This document shows positions 7,075-15,654 of a DNA stretch of 64,000 nt, in pieces. Below the pieces are notes generated by a model. That model did no database searches and was not told the origin of the DNA. It saw only the letters and a list, made by a program, of their open reading frames with translations. A program made the position numbers and the translations under genes. How positions within the stretch are numbered: the stretch's first letter is position 1; the number at the start of each line of letters is the position of its first letter. Origin of the DNA: Moraxella sp. (GTDB lineage Bacteria > Pseudomonadota > Gammaproteobacteria > Pseudomonadales > Moraxellaceae); NCBI GenBank assembly GCA_030530785.1, contig JAUMUJ010000004.1, positions 1 through 64,000 on the forward strand. Direction: 5' to 3'.

Positions 7075-9558
7075 CTAAAATTTAAAATTTAGTTCCGCCA
7101 GATACTGTCGTCCAACTTCGGATTCTACTGTTGAGCCGTTTGGGTATTTATTTTTGCGGTTTAGGACGTTATTGACCGTCATGCCTAACACGGTTTGTTG
7201 TTTTTGTCCAAAGGTGTACTGGGTCTTGATGTCCCATTCTAACGCCCCGCCGATGTGCTGACGGGTGTAGGCGGTGCGTACCAGCTCACCATCGTGATAA
7301 AAGCGGTCGGCGGTGGCAAGGAAGCTGGCGACCATCGCATGATAGTCGGTGCGATAGCGTAGGTTGTTGTTAATGTTCAATGGCACTCGGTATAACTTGC
7401 TGTTAATGCCCAAGCGATAGGTTTTAGGCTGATTGTAGTTATTGGCAGGTCTGTCTATGTTGGCGATGACTTGACCGTCATAAAGGATGTATTTGTCTTC
7501 GTTTAGGGTGCTGTCATCATAGTCGTTAAAATTGCGATACACATCGCTAAAATCCGCCCCAAAGTATAGATGGTGATTTGCTCCGATAAAGTCTAGGGGC
7601 GAGATGGTGCTGAGTGTTAGGCTATAATTTTTGGCTCGGCTTTGTCCCAGATTGTCGTACGACCACACAAGCGGAGATAGGCTTTCACGGTAGTAGCGGA
7701 TTTGGTCTTTATAATCCCGATGGATGTATTTGAGTTGCCAAGCGGTGTTATAGGCTTGTCCAAAAATCGCCACCACGTTTTCATCGGCGTAGGGCGTGGC
7801 AAGCTCATTACGGCGAACGTTGGTGTTGGTAACATTGCTCATGGTTATCCAGCCACTGTTAATGTCGGTGCGGGTCTGTGTCCAGCTTAGCTTGTTAATG
7901 CCATCTTGTAGGGCGGTATTAAAGGCGTTGCGTCCATAGTAGCGACCCCGACCGACATCAATGGCAAGTGTTTCGTTACCAAAGGGATAATAAGTGATTT
8001 TTAGGCGGGGAGCGAGCGTGTCATCACGAGCAAGATTGTCTTTGTCAAAGCGTATGCCCAGATTGGATTTGATGTGGTCGCCAAAGTTGAGATGGTTTTC
8101 TAGGTAGGCTGACCATCGGGTCTGGCGAACGTTTACCTGACCTGCTTGGTAGTAGCTACGGCGAGTGTGATATTGACCGACTGTTACACCATTGACTTGA
8201 TAAGTGCTGTCGCAATAAGGGTCGGTCGTACCATCGGTGCGAATGCAGTCCGTCCCACCCCCGCCTGAGCTTGACGGCACAAAGTACTGATAAAAACCAT
8301 TGGGGCGTTTCCAGTCGGCGGTTTCTTTGCCAAGATTTACCCCCAATATCGCCTGATAGCCAAAGTTGCCTTTTTGGTATTTATCAAAGACAGATTTGAT
8401 ATGGTATTCTAAGGTTTTGCCGTTATGCTCTAAGGGGGCTCCTGCCGTGCCTTCGGTGGCAACGGTAGAGCTTGACCAGTTTTTGGCAGGTGATGACCGC
8501 CATGGTACAGATTGGTCGGACGTGGTGGTGCGGGACTGTTGTTTTTGGCTGTACACCAGTCCATGTGTGAGTAGCATTTTGTTTAAATGATGTTCAAACG
8601 ACAAGTCCAACGCATGAGTTTTGGTTTTGATATCCATATTGCTGTCAGCGACATTGCTTTGATAATACAATCCGCCTGTCTTGTTGTGGCTTAGGCTTAG
8701 CTTGACTTTATTGTCGTTGTCAATGTCGTGATACAAATCCAGCATGACATTGTCGGCGGTGCGTTCTTGGTTGTAGGGGCGAGCGTCCGCTAGGGTGGAT
8801 TTTAGGTTAATGTCCGACCAGCGATGAGAAGCGGATAGTTGTACACCTAAGCGTTCGCTGGGGTTGCCATATAAGGTGGCAGACACGCCTTGTTTTTTGA
8901 ACTCTTTTTGGTAGTCGGTACTGGTGTTACTTTCAAAGTTATCCAGCTCTTCTTGGGAGACGGGATTAAATTTTGTCCAGTCGCTACTGGTGTAATCATA
9001 ACTGATATTGCCATGCAGTTTGCCAACTTCGCTGGTGGGGCGACAGGTTTTTGCCTTGACCACCCCACCGACAAATCCACCATGCTCTGCCGATACGTTG
9101 CTGTCTAGGACTTCTAGCTGACACAACAGGTCGGTATTGACCGTAACATCTTGGGATGTGGCGGGCAAAGAATTAGTGGCTGATGGGTTGTTGCCATTGC
9201 CCGCAGGGTTGATGGTGTTGGCGATATTGACGTTATTAAGTAGGATTTTGTTGTCATAAAATAACGCCCCATTGATGCTAAAATCGCCTGCCGACAGTTC
9301 GCCTTGTGTGCCTGCACTGCGATGGGCTTTATCAAATTGTACGTTGGGGTGCCATTTGAGAACTTCGGTAATGGTCTTATTGGCGGTGGGTGTTTGGGTG
9401 AGCTGTTCTGCATTGTAGATGGTCTCGCCTTCGGTGTGTGGGTGGGTTACGGTTGCAGAAAGTGCTTCAAGTGTTACATGGGGCGTTTCGTTGGCATAAA
9501 CGGTCAGCCCAAGTGCCATTGCCACAGAGATGGCAAGTAAAGTTGGTGTTTTTTTCAT
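7075..9558 (-). CDS. TonB-dependent outer-membrane receptor
   Basis: This outer-membrane gated channel probably imports a ferric siderophore or other iron complex using TonB energy. It has 827 residues: signal peptide (cleavage after TVYA), a plug domain of about 150 residues (TITEVLKWHPNVQF, INGALFYDNKILLNNVNIAN, ending EHGGFVGGVVKAKT), then a beta-barrel of about 650 residues ending in LAELNFKF with the terminal aromatic needed for barrel insertion. The gene follows a di-heme cytochrome gene by 88 bp. It is preceded by an AT-rich palindrome that weakly resembles a Fur site. A stronger Fur box lies upstream of the pair. The exact ligand is not readable. Confidence 0.9.
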   Translation of the reverse strand: MKKTPTLLAISVAMALGLTVYANETPHVTLEALSATVTHPHTEGETIYNAEQLTQTPTANKTITEVLKWHPNVQFDKAHRSAGTQGELSAGDFSINGALFYDNKILLNNVNIANTINPAGNGNNPSATNSLPATSQDVTVNTDLLCQLEVLDSNVSAEHGGFVGGVVKAKTCRPTSEVGKLHGNISYDYTSSDWTKFNPVSQEELDNFESNTSTDYQKEFKKQGVSATLYGNPSERLGVQLSASHRWSDINLKSTLADARPYNQERTADNVMLDLYHDIDNDNKVKLSLSHNKTGGLYYQSNVADSNMDIKTKTHALDLSFEHHLNKMLLTHGLVYSQKQQSRTTTSDQSVPWRSSPAKNWSSSTVATEGTAGAPLEHNGKTLEYHIKSVFDKYQKGNFGYQAILGVNLGKETADWKRPNGFYQYFVPSSSGGGGTDCIRTDGTTDPYCDSTYQVNGVTVGQYHTRRSYYQAGQVNVRQTRWSAYLENHLNFGDHIKSNLGIRFDKDNLARDDTLAPRLKITYYPFGNETLAIDVGRGRYYGRNAFNTALQDGINKLSWTQTRTDINSGWITMSNVTNTNVRRNELATPYADENVVAIFGQAYNTAWQLKYIHRDYKDQIRYYRESLSPLVWSYDNLGQSRAKNYSLTLSTISPLDFIGANHHLYFGADFSDVYRNFNDYDDSTLNEDKYILYDGQVIANIDRPANNYNQPKTYRLGINSKLYRVPLNINNNLRYRTDYHAMVASFLATADRFYHDGELVRTAYTRQHIGGALEWDIKTQYTFGQKQQTVLGMTVNNVLNRKNKYPNGSTVESEVGRQYLAELNFKF

Positions 9559-9589
9559 GATTTTTTACCTTACAAATAGTAATAATAGC

Positions 9590-9608
9590 AATAATAATTA
9601 TTATTTAC
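9590..9608 (-). promoter_or_regulatory. Weak Fur-box-like palindrome before the receptor gene
   Basis: AATAATAATTATTATTTAC matches 13 of 19 positions of the classical Fur consensus, but the base composition is nearly all A/T, so the match may be by chance. It lies 32 bp upstream of the receptor start. Confidence 0.3.
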
Positions 9609-9646
9609 TAATTTAAGAAAGTCAATACGAAATATTGTTACAAATT

Positions 9647-10729
9647 TTAAAGAATCAGTAAAAATGCCGTTAAAGCATCCATTTCATCAGGGGTTAGCCC
9701 CAATGGTTTGATAAGAGAGTCTAGGTGGTCATCATGGGCGATGGGTGGGGCATTGCTGGTGGGTGGAATGTCCATGCCTGTATTATAAATCGCCACCACA
9801 CCCCGTAGGTTGGTAAACAGCCCGTGATGAAACCAAGGCTTTGATGTGGAGAGATTTCGCAAAGATGGCGTTTTAAATTTGCCAAAATCGGCAGGGTCGC
9901 CTGTGATGGCATATTTACCAAAATCTTGCCATTTGCGTCCTGCTAGGGCTTGATTTAGGTTATGAAGTTGATGGTCGGTCATCGCTTGCCCAAAATGACA
10001 ATTCATACAGCGTGCCTTAGTGCGAAATAGGTGCAAGCCCAAAAGTTCGGTGTCGGTTAAGGCGGTAATATCGCCATTTAAAAACTCATCAAAGCGGGTA
10101 GGGGTGGGCGATAAGGTCTGTAAATAGGCACTGAGCGATGTGGCGACTTGGTTGAGCGTGATGTCGCTCATGCGTTGTCCAAAGACGGCTTGAAAGGCGG
10201 GTAGATAGCCTGCATTTGCCAAGCGGTTCGGTACGCTGTCTAGGGTGATGTCCATCTCGTTGGGGTCGGTTAGGGGCATGAGTACTTGTTCGTTGAGCGT
10301 TTTGGCTCGTCCGTCCCAAAAAAAGGCGTGCGATGTTGTACCGCCAAGCCCGATGTGTGTCAGCGATTGGCTGTTGCGTTTGCCTTGTCTGCCGTACACG
10401 CCAAGTGAGACGGTTTTTGGGTCGGCAAAACTGTGGTGTGGGTCGTGGCAAGTGATACAGGCGATTTGTCCGTCTGATGACAGGGCGGTTTCGCCAAACA
10501 GCGATTTGCCAAGTTCAGATAGGGGCGTGGGTGGTGTGGGGTGCGTGGCGATGGGGGCAAGCTCTGTATATGCCACGCCGTCATCAACGGTGGGCGGTAG
10601 CCATTGGTGGGCAGGTTTGGTATAAATAAGGCGTAAGCATTGTATGTCGCATTCGTCCGATGGTGTGTGAGCTACTGCCTGATACGTGCCAAACATGACG
10701 GTTAACCCCACAAAAATAACTCGTAACAT
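9647..10729 (-). CDS. MauG/CCP-family di-heme c-type cytochrome (putative peroxidase)
   Basis: This periplasmic di-heme protein has 360 residues and a signal peptide ending VAHT. Two CxxCH heme-attachment sites are visible: CITCH at residues 91-95 and CMNCH at 241-245. Also present are the FFWDGRAKTLNEQ and FKTPSLRNL motifs of the bacterial cytochrome c peroxidase/MauG family. Some MauG-like proteins are peroxidases and others oxidise protein residues, and the sequence does not decide between them. It heads a probable two-gene operon with the TonB receptor. Fur-controlled co-expression suggests a role in metal acquisition, possibly processing a ligand or protein at the cell surface. The c-type hemes would need the ccm system at 3695-5250. 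Confidence 0.87.
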   Translation of the reverse strand: MLRVIFVGLTVMFGTYQAVAHTPSDECDIQCLRLIYTKPAHQWLPPTVDDGVAYTELAPIATHPTPPTPLSELGKSLFGETALSSDGQIACITCHDPHHSFADPKTVSLGVYGRQGKRNSQSLTHIGLGGTTSHAFFWDGRAKTLNEQVLMPLTDPNEMDITLDSVPNRLANAGYLPAFQAVFGQRMSDITLNQVATSLSAYLQTLSPTPTRFDEFLNGDITALTDTELLGLHLFRTKARCMNCHFGQAMTDHQLHNLNQALAGRKWQDFGKYAITGDPADFGKFKTPSLRNLSTSKPWFHHGLFTNLRGVVAIYNTGMDIPPTSNAPPIAHDDHLDSLIKPLGLTPDEMDALTAFLLIL

Positions 10730-10791
10730 GGTGATAAATCAGCTTTTTATGTTTGGTAAGTAATTATAAACCCACTTTATAAAACTGTAAA

Positions 10792-10810
10792 GCGAATGAT
10801 AATCATATTA
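10792..10810 (-). promoter_or_regulatory. Fur box upstream of the MauG-like/TonB-receptor operon
   Basis: GCGAATGATAATCATATTA matches 14 of 19 positions of the Fur consensus, including the whole central GATAATCAT block. It lies 62 bp upstream of the MauG-like start, where a promoter would be expected, and also just downstream of the decayed esterase. This predicts iron repression. Confidence 0.68.
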
Positions 10811-10833
10811 TGTTTTACACTCTTTTGAAAGTG

Positions 10834-11170
10834 TCAGCAGTTGCTATCTGCTTTGCACGCTTGATATGCCATGTTTACGCCTTGTATGATGGATAGATAG
10901 GCGTTTTCGCCGTGCGATTGGTTGGAGTTTGCCACCCCAAAAAACGCATTACCGTCTAGTGCATAGATGATAGGATAGCCGTTGACAGGTCTTTTGCCAA
11001 TGGTGGCGACTTGGATAAGATAGGATTTGTTGGTGTAGCTAGAATACACGACCTTTTCATGACTTTTTAAGATGGTGGTGGGTTGCCAGCTTGGGGTTGG
11101 GTAGGCTTGTGCAACTTTGTAGCGTCATCAATGACAAGGCAAAAAGTGCAGAAAAATGACTGATTTTCAT
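10834..11170 (-). pseudogene. Decayed siderophore esterase-like gene (frameshift plus internal deletion)
   Basis: An ATG at 11168-11170 opens a signal peptide (MKISHFSALFALSLMTL). The mature part (AYPTPSWQPTTILKSHEK and VVYSSYTNKSYLIQVA) is in a different frame, so about one base has been gained or lost near 11110. The second frame then reads GYPIIYALDGNAFFGVA, the N-terminal strand typical of Fes/IroE-type serine esterases. It jumps directly to SHGENAYLSIIQGVNMAYQA, which looks like the family's C-terminal His region. Roughly 170 residues including the nucleophile serine are missing. It lies immediately upstream of the Fur-box/receptor operon, so it was probably the hydrolase for the siderophore taken up by the receptor. 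Family identity is inferred from motifs. Confidence 0.62.
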
Positions 11171-11345
11171 AAATCATTCAATAAAAAAGGGAGAAAAAAG
11201 AAGTTTTTATATTTCTGATGTTAAATCAAAAACCCAATTGATAAAATGCAATAACCATTTGTTGCGTTATATCAAATGAGTGTTTAAAAAGCAACTTGTT
11301 TTTTACTAGATTTTGCCCTAAGATGAGACTTTTTATCAGACTGAT

Positions 11346-12479
11346 ATGATGGATAAATTTGCCCCTTATTACGACCTGCTACACGCCTTGTGTGCCAAAG
11401 ACAGCTTTCGCACGTTTCGTTCTCAGACCACGCTTGTTAATTTATCCAGTAATGACTATCTGGGTTTGGCAAATGATGCGTCCTTAAAAGATGAATTTTT
11501 AGGGCGTTATCAGCACCATGTTGATTTTAAATTTGGTTCATCATCATCACGGCTGCTGACAGGTAATTTTACCGCTCATGAGCAGTTAGAGACCGTGCTG
11601 TCGCAGGCGTACGGGCGAGAGTCTTTGGTATTTAATAGTGGTTATCACATGAACATCGGCATTTTGCCCGCTTTGTGTGATGATAACACACTGATTTTGG
11701 CGGATAAATGGATACACGCCAGCATGATAGATGGCATTCGGCTGTCGGGGGCGAAATTTTATCGTTATCGTCATCAGGATTTTTGTCAATTAAAATCGTT
11801 ACTGGATAAGCACCATGCCCAATATCGGCACATCATCATCGTAACCGAGTCGGTGTTTAGCATGGACGGTGATGTTACCGACTTAACCACCCTTATCGCT
11901 ATAAAGCGTGAGTACTCCAACGTGTCTTTGTATGTGGACGAAGCTCATGGCGTGGGTGTATTTGGCAAGTGTGGGCTTGGCGTGGCAGAGCGATGTGGTG
12001 TGATGGGCGAGATTGATTTTTTGGTGGGGACATTTGGCAAGGCGTGGGCAAGCGTGGGTGGATTTATTGTCTGTGATAAAGTGGTTAAAGACGTATTGAT
12101 AAACACCATGCGACCTGTGATTTTTAGCACCAACTTACCGCCCGTCAATGCTCTTTGGTCGGATTTTATGCTGGAAAAATCCATGAGCTTGACCGACAAA
12201 CGCAACACGCTTTTGGCAAATGCCTGTTATTTTATCAATCAAATCAAACAGTTAGGCTATGATTGTCCGTCTGATAGCCACATCATACCCATCATCATCG
12301 GCGACAATGATAAAACGGTGGCGTTGGCAAACACGCTCCAATCGCACGGTTTTTATGTGTTGCCCATTCGTCCGCCCACCGTGCCTGTCGGTACGTCTCG
12401 CTTGCGGGTGTGCTTGACCGCTGACATCACACAAGAGCAGATTGATGAATTCATTCAGGTGCTGGGCGGTATCAGATGA
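11346..12479 (+). CDS. bioF: 8-amino-7-oxononanoate synthase BioF
   Basis: BioF condenses pimeloyl-ACP and alanine in the first ring-precursor step of biotin synthesis and depends on PLP. It has 377 residues, the usual family length. Motifs in order are NLSSNDYLGL near residue 32, the glycine/serine-rich GSSSSRLLTGN near 64, the PLP-ring DEAHGVGVFG near 198 and the Schiff-base lysine in GTFGKA (Lys232 by my count). The gene overlaps bioC by 4 bp (ATGA). bioA, bioB and bioD are not in this window. Confidence 0.93.
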   Translation: MMDKFAPYYDLLHALCAKDSFRTFRSQTTLVNLSSNDYLGLANDASLKDEFLGRYQHHVDFKFGSSSSRLLTGNFTAHEQLETVLSQAYGRESLVFNSGYHMNIGILPALCDDNTLILADKWIHASMIDGIRLSGAKFYRYRHQDFCQLKSLLDKHHAQYRHIIIVTESVFSMDGDVTDLTTLIAIKREYSNVSLYVDEAHGVGVFGKCGLGVAERCGVMGEIDFLVGTFGKAWASVGGFIVCDKVVKDVLINTMRPVIFSTNLPPVNALWSDFMLEKSMSLTDKRNTLLANACYFINQIKQLGYDCPSDSHIIPIIIGDNDKTVALANTLQSHGFYVLPIRPPTVPVGTSRLRVCLTADITQEQIDEFIQVLGGIR

Positions 12480-13210
12480 TAAATGCTCATGTAAATACCC
12501 AAAAAGTCGCCCAAAATTTCGCCAAAGCTCACGCCACTTATGGCAAATCCGCCATTGTCCAGCACCAAATGTGCCACACGCTCATCAATCTACTCATGGC
12601 AAATTTGCCTGACATTCGCCCAAAAAGCGTGTTGGAGATTGGCTGTGGTGTGGGTAATTTGACCGATATTTATACCAGCATTTGGACGCTGGATGCATTA
12701 TATCTGAATGATTTGTACGATGTGGGTATCGCTGGGGCAAATCTCATCATTGGCGATATAGAACGCCTTGATTTGCCTAAGGTGGACATGGTGCTGTCCA
12801 GTTCGGCTTTGCAGTGGATAAAGGATTTGCCCAATCTTTTTAAAAGGATTTATCACACTTTGCCAAAAGGTGGCGTGTTTGCCTTTGCCAGTTTTGGTGG
12901 GCAAAATCTTAGCCAAATCAAAGCACTCACAGGCATGGGGCTGGATTATTATGGCATGAGCGACATCAAAGCCATGCTTGGGGTGGTCGGGTTTGATGTT
13001 ATCGCCACCGACCAGCACCAAGAGACATTGTATTTTACCCACCCCAAAGACATCTTGCGCCACATCAAGGACACGGGTGTGGCGGTGGGTGGTCGGGCGT
13101 GGACACGCTCGTCTCTTGTGGCGTTTTGTGACGGGTATGATAGCTTTGCCACCGATAAAGGCTATCCGCTTACCTATGACACGCTGTTTGTGGTGGCAAT
13201 CAAGCCCTAG
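12476..13210 (+). CDS. bioC: Malonyl-ACP O-methyltransferase BioC
   Basis: This SAM-dependent methyltransferase of 244 residues masks malonyl-ACP as a methyl ester, so that fatty-acid enzymes can build pimeloyl-ACP for biotin. The SAM-binding motif I is VLEIGCGVGNLTDIY near residue 60, followed by the acidic GDIERLDLPKVDMVLSSSAL segment. The N-terminal VAQNFAKAHATYGKSAIVQ is typical of BioC. It is coupled to bioF by the ATGA overlap. Its stop codon overlaps the convergent amidotransferase stop by about 4 bp. Confidence 0.9.
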   Translation: MINAHVNTQKVAQNFAKAHATYGKSAIVQHQMCHTLINLLMANLPDIRPKSVLEIGCGVGNLTDIYTSIWTLDALYLNDLYDVGIAGANLIIGDIERLDLPKVDMVLSSSALQWIKDLPNLFKRIYHTLPKGGVFAFASFGGQNLSQIKALTGMGLDYYGMSDIKAMLGVVGFDVIATDQHQETLYFTHPKDILRHIKDTGVAVGGRAWTRSSLVAFCDGYDSFATDKGYPLTYDTLFVVAIKP

Positions 13211-14091
13211 ATACTCGCTCCCACGCTCCTTGCTAATGCAATGCCGTCTTCTATGGACAGGTAGGTTTTTTTGCTGGGTGTGTCTTGAAAAACCACATCG
13301 CCATCGGCGAATACGACACATTCATCTACGGCGAGTTGTTGCCATTTTTCGTTGGTGGTGAGTGGTATGGTAACAAGTATCGTTACTTTGTCTTTGCTTG
13401 TGGTAACATCATTAAAATTGATGCTCATCTCGCCATCGGACAGATGTGCTTCGCCAAAGGGGGCTTTGCGAATCAGATAAAAGAGCAGACTGCCAGCGTA
13501 GGCAAGTTGCCAATTGCCATTAGAAATCAAGCAGTTAAATAAGCCATTGGCGGACAGATAGCGACATTGTGCGGTCAAAAAAGCAAATAAGGCTTCATCG
13601 GACGGACGGGATTTAAAAGTCGCTTTTAGGCGGTTTAACAGATAGCAAAAGGCAAGTTCGCTATCAGTCGTCCCCACAGGAGCATGGTGTTCGCCGTTGC
13701 CGTTGGCGTGCAGTCGCTCGGTACGGCGGATAAAGCTGTCGGTCATCTGTCCGTTATGAGCAAATGCCCATTGCTCGCCCCACACTTCACGCACAAAAGG
13801 GTGTACGTTAGCGAGGCTGTTGTCGCCTGTGGTGGCTTTGCGGATATGGGCGATGACGTTCATCGCTTTAATCGGATAATGGTTAATCAAATCTGCCACA
13901 GGGGACAGGTGGCTTGGCTTGTCATCATGAAATTGACGAAGTCCGATGTTGCCGTGTTCGTTTTTTTCAAAAAATGCAATGCCAAAGCCGTCTTCATGGT
14001 GGTCGGTCTCTCCGCCACGTTTTCTAAATCCTGCAAAGCTAAATCCGATGTCGGTAGGGGTGTTACAGTTCATTCCTAGTAGTTGGCACAT
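13207..14091 (-). CDS. Class II glutamine amidotransferase (YafJ type)
   Basis: This 294-residue glutaminase-fold protein resembles YafJ. The N-terminal nucleophile cysteine is residue 2 (MCQLLGMNCNTP). The family motifs HEDGFGIAFFE, HIRKAT and WAFAHNGQM follow, then GTTDSELAFCYLL. It has no synthetase domain, so it may be a free-standing ammonia donor or an Ntn-type hydrolase of unknown substrate. Start choice is unambiguous because Cys2 must follow the initiator Met. It is convergent with bioC and shares its terminal bases. Confidence 0.88.
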   Translation of the reverse strand: MCQLLGMNCNTPTDIGFSFAGFRKRGGETDHHEDGFGIAFFEKNEHGNIGLRQFHDDKPSHLSPVADLINHYPIKAMNVIAHIRKATTGDNSLANVHPFVREVWGEQWAFAHNGQMTDSFIRRTERLHANGNGEHHAPVGTTDSELAFCYLLNRLKATFKSRPSDEALFAFLTAQCRYLSANGLFNCLISNGNWQLAYAGSLLFYLIRKAPFGEAHLSDGEMSINFNDVTTSKDKVTILVTIPLTTNEKWQQLAVDECVVFADGDVVFQDTPSKKTYLSIEDGIALARSVGASI

Positions 14092-14131
14092 GATTTATTT
14101 TCTCGTATTAAAAAGGGCGATTGAGTGTGGC

Positions 14132-14776
14132 TTAATTGACCCAATCGCTCATGTTGTCATTTAAAAAATTGACGATTATTGTTGTTAAATGCTCAATATT
14201 GTTGATGAGTTTTTGACTGGTGTGTCCGTGATGATTGAGTATCAGTTCATAACCATGATGTTGTGGGCGTATGGTTAATGACTGCTCGCTATTTTCATCA
14301 TCAAGATAAATCGTCAGATGGTCTTGTTTATCACTAAACTTACTGATTTGCTCCATGATGTATTCGTGAGTATCATCATAGAGCATAAGATAGTAGTCAT
14401 CATGGATTTGGTCTGTGTTACATTTGATGTATATCCGATGGTCAAAATCTTGGGTGATGTCTTGCCAATCACTTGTATTGATTGGTTTGTCATCAAAAAA
14501 CTGCTCAAAATAATCAAATACCGCCGAAATGTCATCACAAATTTTACGATAATGTTTAAAATCACTCTCATCATCGCTAAAATAATAACGCACTTCTGCC
14601 ACAAAGCCATCTTTATCATCAGGCGTGGTCTGAATATAGCTTTGGGTTGTGCCGTCTTCCAAAATCACAAAATTGTCATTTATCATGTCATCAAGCAGAG
14701 CTTGTATGGTGGCAAGTTTGGCAGGAATATTTTCAATAAAGCCATCAGCAGTATCGGCGACGAGTGTTTTTGTCAT
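14132..14776 (-). CDS. Hypothetical, strongly acidic protein
   Basis: This 214-residue cytoplasmic protein has no recognised domain. It is rich in Asp (for example YYFSDDESDF, EQFFDDKP, YLDDENSEQS) with few Lys/Arg, so its net charge is strongly negative. It has no signal peptide or membrane segment. A GGAG ribosome-binding site favours the ATG at 14776 over upstream alternatives. It lies 41 bp downstream of the restriction endonuclease gene, on the same strand, and may be transcribed with the restriction-modification pair. Its base composition is more AT-rich than bioF/bioC. A DNA-mimic or modulator role is possible, but nothing in the sequence shows it. Confidence 0.6.
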   Translation of the reverse strand: MTKTLVADTADGFIENIPAKLATIQALLDDMINDNFVILEDGTTQSYIQTTPDDKDGFVAEVRYYFSDDESDFKHYRKICDDISAVFDYFEQFFDDKPINTSDWQDITQDFDHRIYIKCNTDQIHDDYYLMLYDDTHEYIMEQISKFSDKQDHLTIYLDDENSEQSLTIRPQHHGYELILNHHGHTSQKLINNIEHLTTIIVNFLNDNMSDWVN

Positions 14777-14817
14777 CATTTTCTCCAAGCAGTTGGTACA
14801 TGGATTTTACCTGGTTT

Positions 14818-15645
14818 TTATGAATTAAAAATATCCAAAGGTTTGATTTTAAATTGCAAAGACGTGGGGTCGGGTGTACCGCCTTTACGCTGGGCGGTGA
14901 GCCTGCCGATGATAAGACTTCCTTTTGGGCTAATCTGCACATCGCCTTGGGCGTAGTGGTTGATGACTTCATTGATGTTGTTTAGGCAATAATCTCTTGT
15001 GTCGTCTTCATTGAAATGACTGACTAAAAACCATTCGGCAGACAGCATACCACGCCCTTTGATGATGTCGCTGATGATGAGATACTTGTTGGCGGTCAAA
15101 AATTCTAACAGTTTTTGGGTGTCGCTACTGGGCAATTCGGTCAAATACCAACGTCTTTTGTCTTTTAATAGGGCTTGTTCTTGTTTGGTGGGGATAATCT
15201 CGCCTGTGAATTGTTTTAGTGTTTTGGCGATACTGTCATCAAATCCCCACATTTGCTGATATATTGCCACTGCTCGTTTGTCTATTTGATTAAAATTGGC
15301 AGATAAATCTGCTTTTTTTAAAGAGATATTTTCACGATAAATAATATCATCAATACAAATGGTTAATTGGATTTGTAGGTCAGCTTTTTTGTATTTTTGG
15401 GCAAAATCAAATTGCTCGGCACTGATGCCAAATTGTGTGGCTTTATGTTTATTTAGGCGTGTGGGAATTTGTATGGCGGTAAGTGATTGAATATCACCAG
15501 TGTTATAACCCATGATAGCAAGCCATTGTTTGGCGTGATTGTCATTTTTATAATCATTAAATTTGGCGACAATGGTTTTTTCATTCTCAAAACCACCTTT
15601 TGCGGTGATTGAGCCCAATTGTTGTTTGTTATTAAAAATTATCAT
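14818..15645 (-). CDS. Putative type II restriction endonuclease
   Basis: This 275-residue protein has no signal peptide and lies 9 bp downstream of a cytosine-5 DNA methyltransferase, the classic layout of a type II restriction-modification pair. The C-terminal block DVQISPKGSLIIGRLTAQRKGG followed by TPDPTSLQFKI resembles a conserved region I associate with type II endonucleases of Neisseria and Haemophilus. The family and recognition site were not identified with certainty. The N-terminal GGFENEKTIVAKF could contribute to the catalytic core. The gene is AT-rich relative to housekeeping neighbours, consistent with horizontal gain. Confidence 0.68.
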   Translation of the reverse strand: MIIFNNKQQLGSITAKGGFENEKTIVAKFNDYKNDNHAKQWLAIMGYNTGDIQSLTAIQIPTRLNKHKATQFGISAEQFDFAQKYKKADLQIQLTICIDDIIYRENISLKKADLSANFNQIDKRAVAIYQQMWGFDDSIAKTLKQFTGEIIPTKQEQALLKDKRRWYLTELPSSDTQKLLEFLTANKYLIISDIIKGRGMLSAEWFLVSHFNEDDTRDYCLNNINEVINHYAQGDVQISPKGSLIIGRLTAQRKGGTPDPTSLQFKIKPLDIFNS

Positions 15646-15654
15646 TTTATTATC

